Shown here: in pieces, positions 13,501 through 25,232 of the stretch
Numbering within the stretch: position 1 is the stretch's first letter
Layout: the number at the start of each line of letters is the position of its first letter
NCBI GenBank assembly: GCA_023213315.1
Contig: JAKCPI010016608.1
Location: 1-64,000, forward strand
Direction of reading: 5' to 3'
DNA: 64,000 nucleotides
From: Euborellia annulipes
Taxonomy: Eukaryota > Arthropoda > Insecta > Dermaptera > Anisolabididae
The notes under the pieces: model-generated
What the model was told of the DNA's origin: nothing
Databases searched by the model: none
The model's input: the letters and a program-made list of their open reading frames with translations, nothing else
Position numbers and translations under genes: made by a program

Positions 13501-16500
13501 AACAGATGTGTTCAAAAAAAATTTTCAACTATTAATTTGTTGAGTCTAATTTGTTCTCTGATCAATGCACAAGAAAATCCATATTTGCTAGACTCTAGTT
13601 CAATCGTATGGCATTGAGGGGAGGGGATGCAGCGTTTCGTAATTTGAAGGACTTGTGACTTGAATTTGAAGTTTCACTTCAAAAAATTAAGACTAATCTA
13701 ATGCTCGTCACAAAAATCCGTTCCCTTTAAAATCTAATCCCAATAACTGACTTTTATATTAAAAGTTAGGCCTATATGTGATTTGATCCCTATTATTTTC
13801 CATCAGGCAAAAAAGTTTCCCGACTTTTGTCAAAGTGTAAATAAAACAAAAAGAAAATATAAAAATGAATTTAAAACACAATTTATTCTTATTATTCAAT
13901 CGAAAAATAAATAAAAACCAAATGATTCTCTCATCGAATTGCAATACAATTATAAATCATAAATACAATATGAATAAAATTAGAGGTTTTTTTTTATATG
14001 AATTTTAATAAATTAAATAGAAACTAATTATTTACAGAGACATTCAATTCCAATTCCTCTTCAAAAATATGAATAAATAAATAATATATTTTTATTTGAA
14101 TATTCAATTTTGATGTAATTTTTTACTTTCTCTTACCTATGTATATATGTAATATATATATAGAGAGAAAGTATTGGATTCATGTCAAAAATTCGATGTC
14201 GAGATTTTGATGGATCTTCACGTTTTGAGGTCCCCTGAATCCAAAAAAGTGGTTTTCGCGACATGGTCTGTCTGTGGGTGGGTGGGTGGGTGGGTGGGTG
14301 GGTGTGTGGGTGGGTGTGTCTGTGTTCACTTTTAAGCATGAAGGAATTGAGCTATGAGGCTGAAATTTTATATTTAAGTTAAACAGCCCCCGGGACCGGA
14401 AAATAAGCTTTTAATCAAAATCGGCCAAAGAGTACTAGTACTTTACTGATGTACTTTTTCAGTTTTTTTCGATTTTCTCAAAATTCGCTCTAACGATTTT
14501 GATTAAAATTCAAAAATCAATTATTTTTTAGATGCTCTTTCAAATGTATATTCTCGTTTTGCCCTCAAAATTGTTTGAAGCACACTTTACTCTTGTGCTT
14601 CATAGGAAAGATAGGAGAAATGGTTGCCATGGTAACAAAATATAAATATTTTCCCATACTTATAAATTTTACATCTGAATTCAAATATTCCCTACTGCCG
14701 GGAACTAAATACATGTCGACACAAAAATCTGGTGTGACAAGCACAGTACACAACTTTCGATTACCGAAGGTAAGAGAAAGTTGTGTGCTGTGCGCCAGTC
14801 ACACCAGATTTTTTTAAATAAAAATTTCCTTTAGCATTAAATAAAATTTTTTTGTCTATTCTAAATCATATAAATTTACTTAGCGTGGTCTATTCTCATT
14901 AATAGAGGAAGGAACCAGACTAAAAACGATATATCAATAGTATAAAAAGGAAAGAGTCACAAAAGTATGTGAAGTTTAAAAATGATTTTTTTATAATATT
15001 AATGACGGGTTGCAAGAAAACAGTTCTATAAATATCTAAAACTCCGTTAGAAAAAAGATACTTTGGGCGTTAAAATTATAGGCCGTTGCTAAAGGAACCG
15101 TTAACTATTCTTTACTTTTAAGATATATAGATAGATGCAAAACGATTGGGCCAGCGAAAATGACAACTTTTTATGTAGATGGCCATTTGACTGCAAGGGC
15201 GCATTGTCAAATTTTATATTTTATAATAGAAAACGTCAGAAGATTTCAATGGCAAAATGAGAATATACATTTTAAAGAGCATCTAAAAAAAATAATTGAT
15301 TTTTGAATTTTAATCAAAATCGTTGGAGCAAATTTTGAGAAAATCGAAAAAAAAAAAACTGAAAAAGTGCATCAGTAATGTACTAGTACTTTTTGGCCGA
15401 TTTTGTCTAAAAGCTTATTTCCACCCCTAAAATTTCAACCTCTTAGCTCTTTTCGTTCCTATGATAATTTGTTCATAGATAGACAGACAAGCAGACAGAT
15501 CAATTTGCGGGACCCACTTTTTTACACTCAGGGGACCTGAGACGTGTAAATTTTTGACTGATCGCAATACTTTATAGATATTTCATATAGCTATAGGGTA
15601 AGAGAAAGTAAAAATATAGAATGAGAATTTTATGCTAAAGTTTTAATGTTTCGGTATGAGTAGGTACAATACTTTCCAGTATATTGAAAATAATAAAATT
15701 ACTTTGCAATTAAAATAAAATTTCACTAGAATTACATTAAAATTATTTAATTACTCAATAATAATTATTCAAAAAAAAAAAAATTTTGCTACTTAAAAAA
15801 AAAAAGTCATTTTAGTATAATTTAGATAAAAAGGGAAGAAAATGAGAAATTTCTAAATGAACGACCCTATCGGGTGTATTAAATAATTAACCTAAATTAT
15901 CTTTATAATTAAGAGGAAACTAAGCGATCTATTTAGGAAATGAAATAAAAAAAAAAAGTAATTAGCAAACCTGCTTTCCAAACAGATTCTTCCACCTCCC
16001 ATTATTTTAAAATGTTTTTCATTAAAATTTTCTCAGCGCCCCTTCTTGGCAGCTGGGCTATTTGCGAAGGGGTAGGGGGCTTATCAAAGCTGATAAAGAA
16101 AATTGAAAGGCTCAACTTGAGGGTTTTTTTTAGGTGTGGGGTGGGAGGAGGGGGGGGGGGCTGAAATGAACCTTTTGCAGGCAGGCAAGTGCATATCCAA
16201 CGCCTAGGGGGTAAGCCGGGAGGATAAGTTGGTACACAATGGTATTTTCAAGTTCATTTCACCGGAGGGAAACAACGAGCAACGATAGTTGATTTGCGGA
16301 AAGGCGTTTTGTGTTCGGAATTTCATCGTCGAGATGAGATGTAGAGAAAACCTTCACCCCCGCGGTAAATAGGGTGAGGTTAGTTTTGGGGCGGTAAGAA
16401 ACATTGGCCCAATTGGTATTCTGAAGTTGATTTTCCTCCCCCCTACACCACCACCACCACACCCCCTTCCAAATCCCCTCCAATATTTGGCCCCGGATGG

Positions 16501-19500
16501 GGATTCGGTCGGTTCATTCAGCGAAAATCCGTTTAGACTTTATGAATTTATATCAGAGGGATGATCCCTTACGAAATTAGATTGCATCCCATCTTTATTT
16601 ATCAATAACACATACAATAATGTAAAATTTATTTGATGAAAATTCAATTTAAATGTAAAAATAAATAAATATTATTTCTTTGTTGATATGAATGTAATTT
16701 GACTAAAACTTAAGAGTAGATATAATTGAGATGGATAAAATAATAAGTTTTATAAATATATTTATGATATATTGCAATAGGTGTGACTAGGGGTGCGCAA
16801 AATAATCGATTATTCTCCGATTATTAATCGATTAATCTATTGTTTTTCCCATAATCGATTACCCAATAATCTCGATAATCGATTATTTTTTTCCATAATC
16901 GAACACCCCTAGTTGTGACTTGGCAACAAATTAGCGACTTGGGAATTTTAGTAGAATTGTTTGTAAGAAACAAAATAAAAGCTGAAGCTAAAATAAAAAA
17001 TTTTTCAATTGCATTTGAAAAAAATTTATTCCGATTTGGCCTAATTCCAGAAAATGTCGTATCTGTGAAAATCAAAAAGTAATTATTAATCACAACAGGA
17101 TTATTTAATGGAAAATCAAGTACTCTTGCTTAGTTTTAAAATATTCATTTAACTGCTAATCTTTGGTCTGTCGGAACTCAAAACCCCCAGGCCCTTGAAA
17201 TAGAGGTAGGAGTATCGCCTACCGTGGTGGTATTGATTCAGAAATTTTGTTATTTTTTTACTTTAAATTCAAAGATTTTAACTAGAAATTAGAAATTTTG
17301 TTAATTAATAGTCTATATTATTTAAAAAATTGTAATAAAATAACTTTGAAATATGTATACCTCGAGGACTTTGTGAAAGTGTCTCGATTTTCCGGGCCTA
17401 AATCCGGTATGATAATTTTTACTCATCAATATTTATTGATAGAAAAAATTCCTTCTAAATGATATTCATAGGTTAGAAACAAGAATCCTGGATGATACAG
17501 TAGATAACCTATCTCAAAAGATTTGAAAAAAAAAAAAAATAATAATAAATAATTTCAAGGGGTAGGTGATTTTGTTCAAATAAAAAATAAAAATAAATAA
17601 ATAAGTAAAATGATTATTTATTCGGTTTGTTTTTGTTATACTAACTAATGAAATATAAATTGATTTTCTAATTCATTTTTACTGATTTGTTTACATTTTG
17701 TTGGCCAATTACTTAAAGGCTTTTTTTTATTTATTGTCTCTTAATTTAATGAATAGATTATTTGATAAAGTTAAATAAATTTTTCATTATCTTAAATACT
17801 CTGTGTGTAATTTTCTAATTAATATTGGTAATAAATTTCCTATATATAGGTTAGTATAATAATAATAATAATATATCACCCAGTTTGGTAAGAAAGTCTG
17901 TGACCCGTTATTTTATATAGCCCTGTACGAGATATAATAGGCTATAAAATATTAGTTGAGATAGGTCGTTGGCCCAATAGAAAGGTAGTTTCGAGAGGGA
18001 TTTTCGTTATATGGATGTGTGCAAATGGCGAGAGAGGATGGAAGAGACATTAACCGTACTTGCCTCTTGAGTATACACGTAAATAGGGTCAATTGACATG
18101 CAGAAGCCGTGGAAGGGCATTAACGTGCAAAGGGCACCTCAAATTTCAGTTTGCAACTACTACTAGCAAGTCTCAGCTCAGGCTACTACTCTCTTCTAAT
18201 CATATTAACTTCTATTGTTTACTCGTTAAAAGCAATAATAGTAAGTTTCAACAAGCAAATTTACTTGCATCATTGTGTTATTATTATTATTATTGTTATT
18301 AACAAACTAAAGATAGAGATGGAGAGGCTACTTACCACGAGTTTTCGATAGAGGAGACGTACTTCTTCAAGTGGTGGATAACTTTCAACAACCCATGTCA
18401 AATTGTAGCTATTCCATGAACTGCTAAATGGGCCGGTTCGAAATTGGGCGGGACTGGGGCGACCTGGAAAAATAAAAAAAATATATTTAATTCTATTCTA
18501 CAAATGAAGGATATTTAGACAGAAAAAAAAATTTGATAAGGTGCTTCAGAGGCATTTTAAAGTATTTTTTATGCGTTTGTTTTTTTAATCTTTTAAATTC
18601 GTGAACATTTTACATAATAGTATCTTTTTTTTTTTTAATAACGATTAATTAAAAAATATTTTTTTTTATATTTATAGAAAATGCAAAAAACGTTCAATTA
18701 TGAAAATTTTAATTTTTTTTTTTTAATGTAAAAATCATTAATATCTAACCAGTGGCGGCGCGTCCACTAGGCAAACTAGGCGGCCGCCTAGAGCGGCAAC
18801 CTGGAGAGGGCGGCAAAAAGGGAAAAATAAAAAAAATTTTGGTTCCGCAGGCGGCACACGGGGAAAAATTTCGGACCCGGGGGCGGCAAAAATTTTGTGT
18901 CTTTAAAAAAAAGGTAAAATATTTTTTCGCAGAAAAATTTTTGAGATCGGGGAAAATTTTAAGGAGGGGGCGGCAAATTAAATTTTTAAAGTTTTTTTTT
19001 TTGGGGGGGGCGCAAAAAATATCTTGCCTAGGGCGGCAGAATAGCTTGCGCCTGCCCTGTATCTAACCTATAATAATTAAATAAAATGGTGACGAAGTCA
19101 AAAATGTATTTATTTAAAAATTAAAGGTCAGCACCATCAAAAGATGGCAGTCTAACAGCCGGCATTATCAGATCACTTATAAGCCTATATTTATCCTGTT
19201 ATAAATGATAATATAATAGGCTATATAATAATATTTATAAACTACGGTGGTATGTATTATTAAAAGATCAACGCCTCTGAGCATGGGCGTATATAAGAGG
19301 GGGCCGAGGGCCACCCCCCCCCCGAAATTTCCCAAACACATATACATATATAGGGATATACAGACATCAGCGCAACAAATTTTTCCGCAGGATGGAAAAC
19401 TTTGGTTCCGCAAAAGAAAAAATGTTCCGCAAAAAATTTCGTGTGAAAAAAAATGTAATTTCTTAAGAAAAATTTTTGAGTTCAGGCCCCCCCGAAAAAA

Positions 19501-21604
19501 ATTTCTATATACGCCCCTGCCTCTGAGTCAGGTAAGGCTCGCAAATATTTAAATTTGTTTTACTTGGATTGGAGATAAATAAATTCAATTTCGAAATAAC
19601 GCCACGCCATTTACACTATTCCATTTAAATTAAAGGCTTAATATTATAAATAATAAGTTATTGTTATATACTTTAATTAAAGGAACAAAAATTATTTTTG
19701 TAAAAATATTTTGTCTCTAGAAATTTACAACTATATTAAGAAAGTTATGATGATTGACAGGAAGGAAATTATGAATATAAGCCACTCAATAAAAAAATTT
19801 GATAGGTCTCTCCCTCTCCTATGCATTTTTATGTTTTTTATTTAAAGGAAAATGAATGAAAAAAAAGCTTATTATGTTTCGAGTAGTAGTTCATCAAGAT
19901 TAAATATTTGAACAAAAAATAAATTCATATATTAATAGGTCATTAACTTTAAAAAAAATTTTTTTCTTTTATTTAAAATTCAAATGAAATCTTTGAGAAA
20001 TTAAAAATTTAAAGTTATATGACTCAATTTTCTATTGTAATAAAATTCATTTTTATTTCTTTATAAAATGTGACATTTCCTTTAGATGACAAATGGAGAT
20101 ATAATAAAATTTGACAATTTTTTTTTCTTTTTTAGAGAGAAATGCAAATGATTTGATTTTTTTTTATCTCTTGACTTGTGATATACTAATTAAATTTATT
20201 TTTGTTTATATGAGACAGCGGAGTTTATGCTTGTTAGATAGATATTTAAAACTTGTCATTGGGCTACATTACATCATGAAATGAATCTTCTTTACGCACA
20301 TTAGAGCATTTCTCTAAGCCAGTGATTCTCAACCTTTTTTTGTCGCGTCACACTTTTAACGATTTCAAATTTTGGCGGCACACAAAGAAAAAAGTTTTTT
20401 ACTTATCTATCAATACACTCTGTAAAATAGTTTATGATAATAATTTTGAATGTAAAATAAAATATGTGCTACAAAAACAACAGTAATTACATATAAGTAC
20501 TGTACTTTTCTTTAAAATTTACTAGTAATAAAAAAAGCATTATAATTTTTACACCATGGGGCCCAAGGCACTCGAGCCCCTCCAATGTTGAGGGAAGAGG
20601 GGCCCAGACCCCTTCAAAAAAAAAAAAAAAAAACACTTCACTATCGTTAAAAGGCCATTCAGGGTCAATACTTAATCCGTGCCCCCTAATCATATTTAGG
20701 CCCCTCTAATAATTTTTAAAAGAAGGCGCCCATGCACACATCCTAATTTAGTCGAGCTTTGGCATAGCTTAACAACAATGTTCTTGGTGGCTGCTCTTCA
20801 ATTTTACCAGGCCGCCCAGCATTTAAAAAAATATGACAGGTACAAAACAAGCCTTGGATATTTACAAAAACAGTCGAATACCCATCCTGACATCCACAGA
20901 TGCTCCTCTTATCCCCCCGATTTCATATTCATACATACTATAGGTTGGTTCCCTGGCCTACCCCTTCTTGGTTGGTTTATGCCAAAGACTGATTAAGATT
21001 TGTTTTTGTTATGTAATGTCTGTTGCTACTAGGTCGATGATTTATTACTAGAAATTATTATGTAATAAATAAGCGTATGTATAATTTGTATACAAAGAGG
21101 GAATAAAAACTCCAAATGGTTTCAATGGAATAAAATTTTTCACATTCTGTACTGTATTTTTTCTTTAGAAATAGTTCAATAAAGGTAGAAATAATTTTAT
21201 CTTTATATAGAATTTGGAGCCGTTTTCATTACTCTAGGTCAGAAAATGAATTTATCAATAATGGAATGAATAGTAAACAAGAAGTTTCTTTTTCTTTGAT
21301 TATTACAAAAATGTGTTTTTCTGCTAACTCTCAGCTAGTGAAATTAATAACTTAATAAATACTTTGTGTGACCAATTTAACATTTTATTAGAGTGTTGAA
21401 ACTGGCCAGATACAGATATAGAAACTTACCAGAGAGTTCCATATATTTTTTTCCTCTGCCCAAGTTGTTATCAGCGACGCAGCTATAATTTCCGAAATCG
21501 GAACTTTGAACTTTGCGAATGGTCAATGTGTGTTTGTTGCCTCGTGTTTCCATGGTTCTTCTATCGCTTGGATCCAGTACCACATTATCTTGGTACCACA
21601 TCAC
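10302..21604 (-). CDS. klingon-like Ig/FN3 cell-adhesion protein, 3' part of gene (three exons)
   Basis: Three minus-strand exons (21604-21430, 18463-18336, about 10519-10302) join with matching phases and encode the end of an Ig domain followed by an FN3 domain. Joined residues show WYQ, then the Ig signature DFGNYSC, a short linker ELSGRPSPAQF, the FN3 residues SYNLTW, then RLLYRKL, and later YGSVFEAIVQAK. This Ig-to-FN3 layout and wording is typical of klingon-type neuronal adhesion proteins of arthropods (three Ig plus one FN3, usually GPI-anchored), which act in homophilic cell contact and neuronal development. Upstream Ig exons should lie at higher coordinates on this strand, and the C-terminal exon beyond 10301; I found neither. 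Introns are 3.0 kb and 7.8 kb and carry many repeats. The family call is from remembered resemblance; other Ig/FN3 relatives of the lachesin/DIP group remain possible. Confidence 0.8.
10861..11352 (-). repeat. Family A repeat, partial diverged copy
   Basis: Recognisable by CACAGTATACAACTTTCTCT, AAAGTACTAGTACTCTTTGG, TTTTGACATGAATCCAATAG and the AAGGGAAAGTAAAAAGG end. The X-box part is deleted. Confidence 0.75.
11353..14120. other. Intron of the Ig/FN3 gene with scattered repeats
   Basis: Contains a GC-richer stretch at 11640-11790 of unknown kind, TTTAGGGTTTAGGG at 12168-12181, SINE tails near 12935-12980 and 13120-13155, and the MITE at 13178-13440. No exon seen. Confidence 0.45.
13178..13440. 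mobile_element. Degenerate hAT-like MITE, GGGCGTATATA type
   Basis: Starts TTGGGGCGTATATAAGAGGG and ends near CCGAAAAAAAATTCTATATA, matching the element at 19282-19519; the right terminus is mutated and no target duplication is recognisable. A 120-residue minus-strand frame across it is not a gene. Confidence 0.65.
14121..14815 (+). repeat. Family A repeat, full copy
   Basis: Begins TTTTACTTTCTCTTACC with an AT hairpin (AGAGAGAAAGTA), has a GGGTGGGTGG microsatellite near 14275-14315, the AGTACTAGTACT palindrome near 14431, an X-box-like GTTGCCATGGTAAC at 14623-14636, and ends in the AATCTGGTGTGAC hairpin. Confidence 0.9.
15235..15615 (-). repeat. Family A repeat, half copy
   Basis: Starts at the AATGAGAATATACATTTTAA region, includes TGTACTAGTACTTTTTGGCC, and ends TAAGAGAAAGTAAAAAT; the TGGTGTGAC hairpin is missing. 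Confidence 0.75.
15616..16787. other. Intron sequence without a recognised exon
   Basis: GC-richer part at 16020-16520 has a 74-residue minus frame without family resemblance; treated as non-coding. Confidence 0.4.
16788..16911. mobile_element. hAT-like MITE, 124 bp, ATCGATTA-rich
   Basis: Ends TAGGGGTG and CACCCCTA; the flanking 8-bp copies GGTGTGAC and GTTGTGAC differ at one base. The interior is a series of TAATCGATTA motifs. It lies in the second intron seen of the Ig/FN3 gene. Confidence 0.8.
16912..18335. other. Intron sequence of the Ig/FN3 gene
   Basis: Mostly AT-rich. The block 17940-18335, next to the exon, is less AT-rich but has only short, unremarkable frames. Confidence 0.4.
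18336..18463 (-). CDS. Exon: first half of FN3 domain
   Basis: The exon is 128 nt. The acceptor is TTTTTCCAG and the donor is GTG|GTAAGTAG. It begins with two bases that complete the glycine split by the previous intron, so the junction reads ELSG-RPSPAQF. It contains SSWNSYNLTWVVESYPPLEE, the A-to-C strands of an FN3 domain with the conserved Trp, then RLLYRKLV, and ends in phase 0. It is clearly more GC-rich than the surrounding intron. No stop is present in the chosen frame, and both other frames are interrupted. Confidence 0.85.
18750..19059. mobile_element. hAT-like MITE, 310 bp, GGCGGC-rich
   Basis: Ends CAGTGGCGGCGC and GCGCCTGCCCTG; perfect 8-bp duplication TATCTAAC at 18742-18749 and 19060-19067. 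The 104-residue open frame across it is a by-product of repeated GGCGGCAAAA blocks, not a gene. Inserted in a family B copy. Confidence 0.88.
19282..19519. mobile_element. hAT-like MITE, 238 bp, GGGCGTATATA type
   Basis: Ends CATGGGCGTATATA and TATATACGCCCCTG; perfect 8-bp duplication CCTCTGAG at 19274-19281 and 19520-19527. A second member with a decayed right end lies at 13178-13440. Confidence 0.9.
19601..21429. other. Intron of the Ig/FN3 gene
   Basis: Holds a solo hAT-like end at 20324 and a GC-richer stretch at 20540-20960 without a convincing gene. Confidence 0.4.
20324..20400 (+). mobile_element. Solo hAT-like terminus
   Basis: CAGTGATTCTCAACCTTTTT followed by GTCGCGTCACAC resembles hAT ends; I could not find the partner end in the next kilobase. 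Confidence 0.5.
21430..21604 (-). CDS. Exon: C-terminal half of last Ig domain
   Basis: The acceptor is a pyrimidine run ending in TTTTCAG just upstream, and the donor is G|GTAAGTTTC, both strong. The exon is 175 nt, starting in phase 0 with V-M-W-Y-Q and ending after one base of a glycine codon. It holds the core Trp of strand C and the YSC cysteine of strand F; the partner cysteine of strand B must lie in the preceding exon. The motif DFGNYSCVADNNLG is the classic I-set Ig signature. Confidence 0.88.
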
Positions 21605-24178
21605 CTGAAAAGAAAAGAAAAAATTACAGTTAGATAAATTGTTCACAAATCAAATCACCTCACTTAATATACAAAAAATAAAATTAAATAAAAAAAAAAA
21701 ATCATAAATCTCTAAATGTAAGCCCTAGAGAATAAAGATGATATAAAATAGAAATAAAAACAAACATAAAAGTAGAATAAAGAAAGACACGTTTGTGTCC
21801 AAAAGGAAAAAAAAAACGATTTCGAACGAACATTTGGCCTTAAACCAGAGAAATTGAAGCTAATTTCCCGTTCCGATTCACGAGCTCTAAAATATATATA
21901 AAGGAAAAAAAAAACTAAAAAATTGCAATTTAGTAAAAAATATTTGGTAAATTTATTGACTTAAATGTGCTGTTTAAGTAATTTTTTTGTCTGATTATGA
22001 AACTATATCAGTATTAATCAGCCAGGGGAAGTGGAGAGTTAAGGCGAAAATTTAGTAATTTGTAAAATTTGATTGTCTATCTTATCTTGAAGATACTTTA
22101 TTAATCAATATATTATTGAATTTAATCTTTTGTTTAAAATAAAAAAAAAAAAATAACATGATTATAAAATGAGCCCACATTTTCTGTCAATAGCATTTTA
22201 AAAGTTGATAAAATCCGTCAAAAGTTGTGATTTTCATCTTTTAATAAATTTAATTTTTTTAATTTTTACATACACGTCCAACGATTAATTGGACTATTTG
22301 AAAGAAATACAAATATAGGTAAGAGAAAGTAAAAAAAAAAAACGATAATTGATTCCATATTTTTCAATAAATAAAACTAAAATAATTTATTCGAATCTAG
22401 TTGTTAAGTTTTTTTGGCACCTAAGGCCATTGAAAACCCATCCCTATTTATTTAAAATGTTTGGTAGCTAATTCAAATGAAATCCCAGGGACGAAAAGCT
22501 GAGTCAAAAATAACTAAAAATAATCATTAAAAAGATAACTCGACAAAATCAAAGATAAAGATGATGGAGAAAATGGCTGTTTAATTTGATAAGGATTGCG
22601 AACAGCGAATTTTTCTTGGCTGCTGTTCGCAATCCTTATTAAAGATAAATTTTTATTCAAAAACTGCATAATTTTTTCGTAATTCCATTTTTTATTTCCA
22701 AAACAATACAATAACCATATCAGCGCAATTTTAGCAGCAGTTTGTCGAATTAGAAATTGTAACATACATAAGTGTTGACATTCAGCCGCTAAGATTGATG
22801 TAAGAGTGTAGCGCTGTTGAACCCCCACATATAATTATTTTCTATAGGCCTATATAATTGTAATTTGAAATAAATGATAAATGTAAATAACACAAATGAT
22901 CGAGCAGGGGGAGAGAGGGAGGGGGAAGAGTTTCAACCCTAAAATCACCATCAAAAAAATTAAATTAAAAATATTTTCTTAGAATGGGTCCGGGTCATTT
23001 AGGGACCAACCCTGAATGTCTCATAAAAAAAAAATATTAAATTTTTTTTTCATTCTGAATACGCATAATATATATTCATTCATCCATTCTTTTATGCTCT
23101 GAATAATGAAAATAAAATTTTTCGCATATTAAATATTTGGATTAAACATTTTTTTTGGGTGGGTGGATGGGGTATAAATATACAATCCCTGGGCTTGACT
23201 GGGTCTGTGAACTTGTACTAATAGAAATAAATAAATACAATATAAAAATTAATTTTTTTTAATAACAAAAGAAAAGATTTGTTAAGGAGACTGTAATTGA
23301 TTTTTTCTCTTCCCTTATCAAATTGATTAAAGACTAAAAGACAGAATGAATAAAGATGTCTAAGGGTTGAAGTTTAAATAAACAAGATATTAACTACCAA
23401 GTTATAGGCCTTATATATATATAACAGAAATATTTCCTTAATCAAAATATCTCAGAACAAAGAAGTGCAAAAAGGTTGGCAAAGAATTTCACTCAGTTTC
23501 GTTCTTTACTTTCGATCACTCGGATTTTGCTTTTCTTATTCGTCCAAGAAGGGAAAAGTTTTTGCAAAAGTGAAATAGAGGCGAAAGGCGCCCTTGGGGG
23601 TTGGTGGGCGAAAGGGCGGAGGGGGGTTCTTTTAAGAAGCGCCCTCCCAGCCCACCCACTAGGGACAGATATATCTGTCTGACACTCTCTATGCTTGGGC
23701 AAATATTGAATGAACCCTTTTATACCTAGCCTCCTTTAGAAAACCAAATTTAAAGTAAAACGCCTCAATGTCTACCACTTTTCTTGAATAAATCAACTAC
23801 GTAGTTAGAGAGAGAAAAAAAAAATCATACAATTTATTTTGCCAAAAGCAAGAGATGTATTATAGCAATAAAATCAACAAAAAGTGGATTTCAAAATTTT
23901 TTTTCTTACATTAAGTGGAAGATATATTTAAGATCATTAAATATGAGAAAGGAAAAAAATTTTAAATTAAAGATTTTTTTCTATTACCTATATAATATAT
24001 ATTATGTATGTTATATGTTAAGCCGATTCGACGAAATTGCTTATTTCATGAAATGAGCAAAATTTTGCCGAATTAGGAATTATTTTTTCTTAGTTTTGCC
24101 CATTTCACGAAAAAGCAGCCATTTGCTTTTTCGGGTTTTTCATTTCTCGATTATATTTTTCACCTAGAGAACCTTTTA
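21605..24178. other. Intron or intergenic, no exon seen
   Basis: Contains the hairpin near 22600, a family A tail remnant at 22318, a reversed SINE tail at 22415-22460, and a G-rich stretch at 23570-23690. The next upstream Ig exon was looked for here and not found. Confidence 0.4.
22565..22641. repeat. Short hairpin
   Basis: Arms AAGGATTGCGAACAGC and GCTGTTCGCAATCCTT around a loop of about 18 bases; perfect 16-bp stem near 22590-22640. Confidence 0.75.
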
Positions 24179-24602
24179 GGGCCGGTTGCTTCATCCTGGG
24201 TGAGTTTGTTAGCCCCGGGCTAAATGGCTTTTTTTTGTAATGCAGAAACCCTCTTCCGGGGGAACAAATCATGTTCTGTTTGTGAAGTTTGCAACTCCAT
24301 TAAGGCATCTTATAAAAATTATTAAAAATAAAAATTGATATTATCACCCATAATTTAAATAAATATTATTAATATACATTTAAATATAAGAATTAAATTT
24401 TTTTTGCTAAAATTTGAAAATTTTCAAAAAAATAAACAAGATTTATTAGTTTTCACATAACAATTAGTCAATTGTTCCAATCTTCACAACTATTTTGACA
24501 AATTGCCAGCTGTGTGGCTCAAATAAAGATAATTTCAAAAAGAAATATACCTTTTATTTTCACCTAACAAGAAGTAATATCAACTGAAAATATTTATATA
24601 AA

Positions 24603-24984
24603 CATAGGCGCCGGAACTGGGGGGGGCAAGGGTACATTGCCCCCCCCTGGCATCCTACAGGGGGGGCAGAGGGGGGCAAAATTTCTTCTTTTATTTCATT
24701 TATTATTAAAAATGATATATTTTTACTTTTGAAAAATAAAATCTTCTAAATTAAAAGAGTAAGAAATTCATTTTTTTCCAAATTTTTTCCAAAAATTTTT
24801 GAAAAATCACTACCAAATTTTTTTAAAATTTTAATTTTATTAAAATTGTGATTTTATTTAAAATTTTTAAAGTTTTATAGTAGATTTGTCTTTGTTTTAT
24901 ACTATTTAAACATATTAAATTATTTTAATTTTCTAAAAAAAATTTTTTGCCCCCCCCTGATTCAAATTCGTTCCGGCGCCCCTG
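24603..24984. mobile_element. hAT-like MITE, poly-G type, 382 bp
   Basis: Ends CATAGGCGCCGGAAC and complementary GTTCCGGCGCCCCTG; perfect 8-bp duplication TATATAAA at 24595-24602 and 24985-24992. G and C runs lie next to both ends. Nested in the Harbinger-like element. Confidence 0.88.
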
Positions 24985-25063
24985 TATATAAATATTTAAT
25001 ATCAATATTATATCAATTTGCATTCAATTTGAAAACAAATAGTTTTATTAACAAGACATGTGA

Positions 25064-25232
25064 ATGGGTCGTTTTGATAACTTACCTACCCCAACATTAA
25101 AATAGCCTCCCTATGGGGAAATACATGATGTTTGTCCTTCAGCTTTAAAATAGCTGAAGGACAAACACCTTGTATTCCCCCATAGGGAGGCTATTTTAAT
25201 GTTGGGGTAGGTAAGTTATCAAAACGACCCAT
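25064..25232. repeat. Near-perfect 169-bp foldback hairpin
   Basis: Arms of about 80 bp, from ATGGGTCGTTTTGATAACTT at the left to its complement at the right, meet at CAGCTTTAAAATAGCTG. A few mismatches cluster near the middle (ACATGATG against AAGGTG on the complement). It sits inside the Harbinger-like element. Confidence 0.9.

Larger units (their letters stand above)
18540..19600 (+). mobile_element. Family B element broken by two hAT-like MITEs
   Basis: Pieces AGGTGCTTCAGAGGCATTTT, AAATTCGTGAACATTTTACA, ATCAAAAGATGGCAGTCTAA and TTATTAAAAGATCAACG match the copy at 4650-5169; MITEs at 18750-19059 and 19282-19519 interrupt it. The right end is lost. Confidence 0.6.

Noticed and set aside
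13166..13528. 120-residue minus-strand open frame
   Set aside because: Phe/Ser/Ile-rich translation of a degenerate MITE with no domain or splice context.
18752..19066. 104-residue plus-strand open frame
   Set aside because: It lies wholly inside a 310-bp MITE and its length comes from repeated GGCGGCAAAA-like blocks without stops.
22514..22828. 104-residue minus-strand open frame, considered as an upstream Ig exon
   Set aside because: It crosses a perfect hairpin and lacks Ig cysteine and tryptophan spacing.
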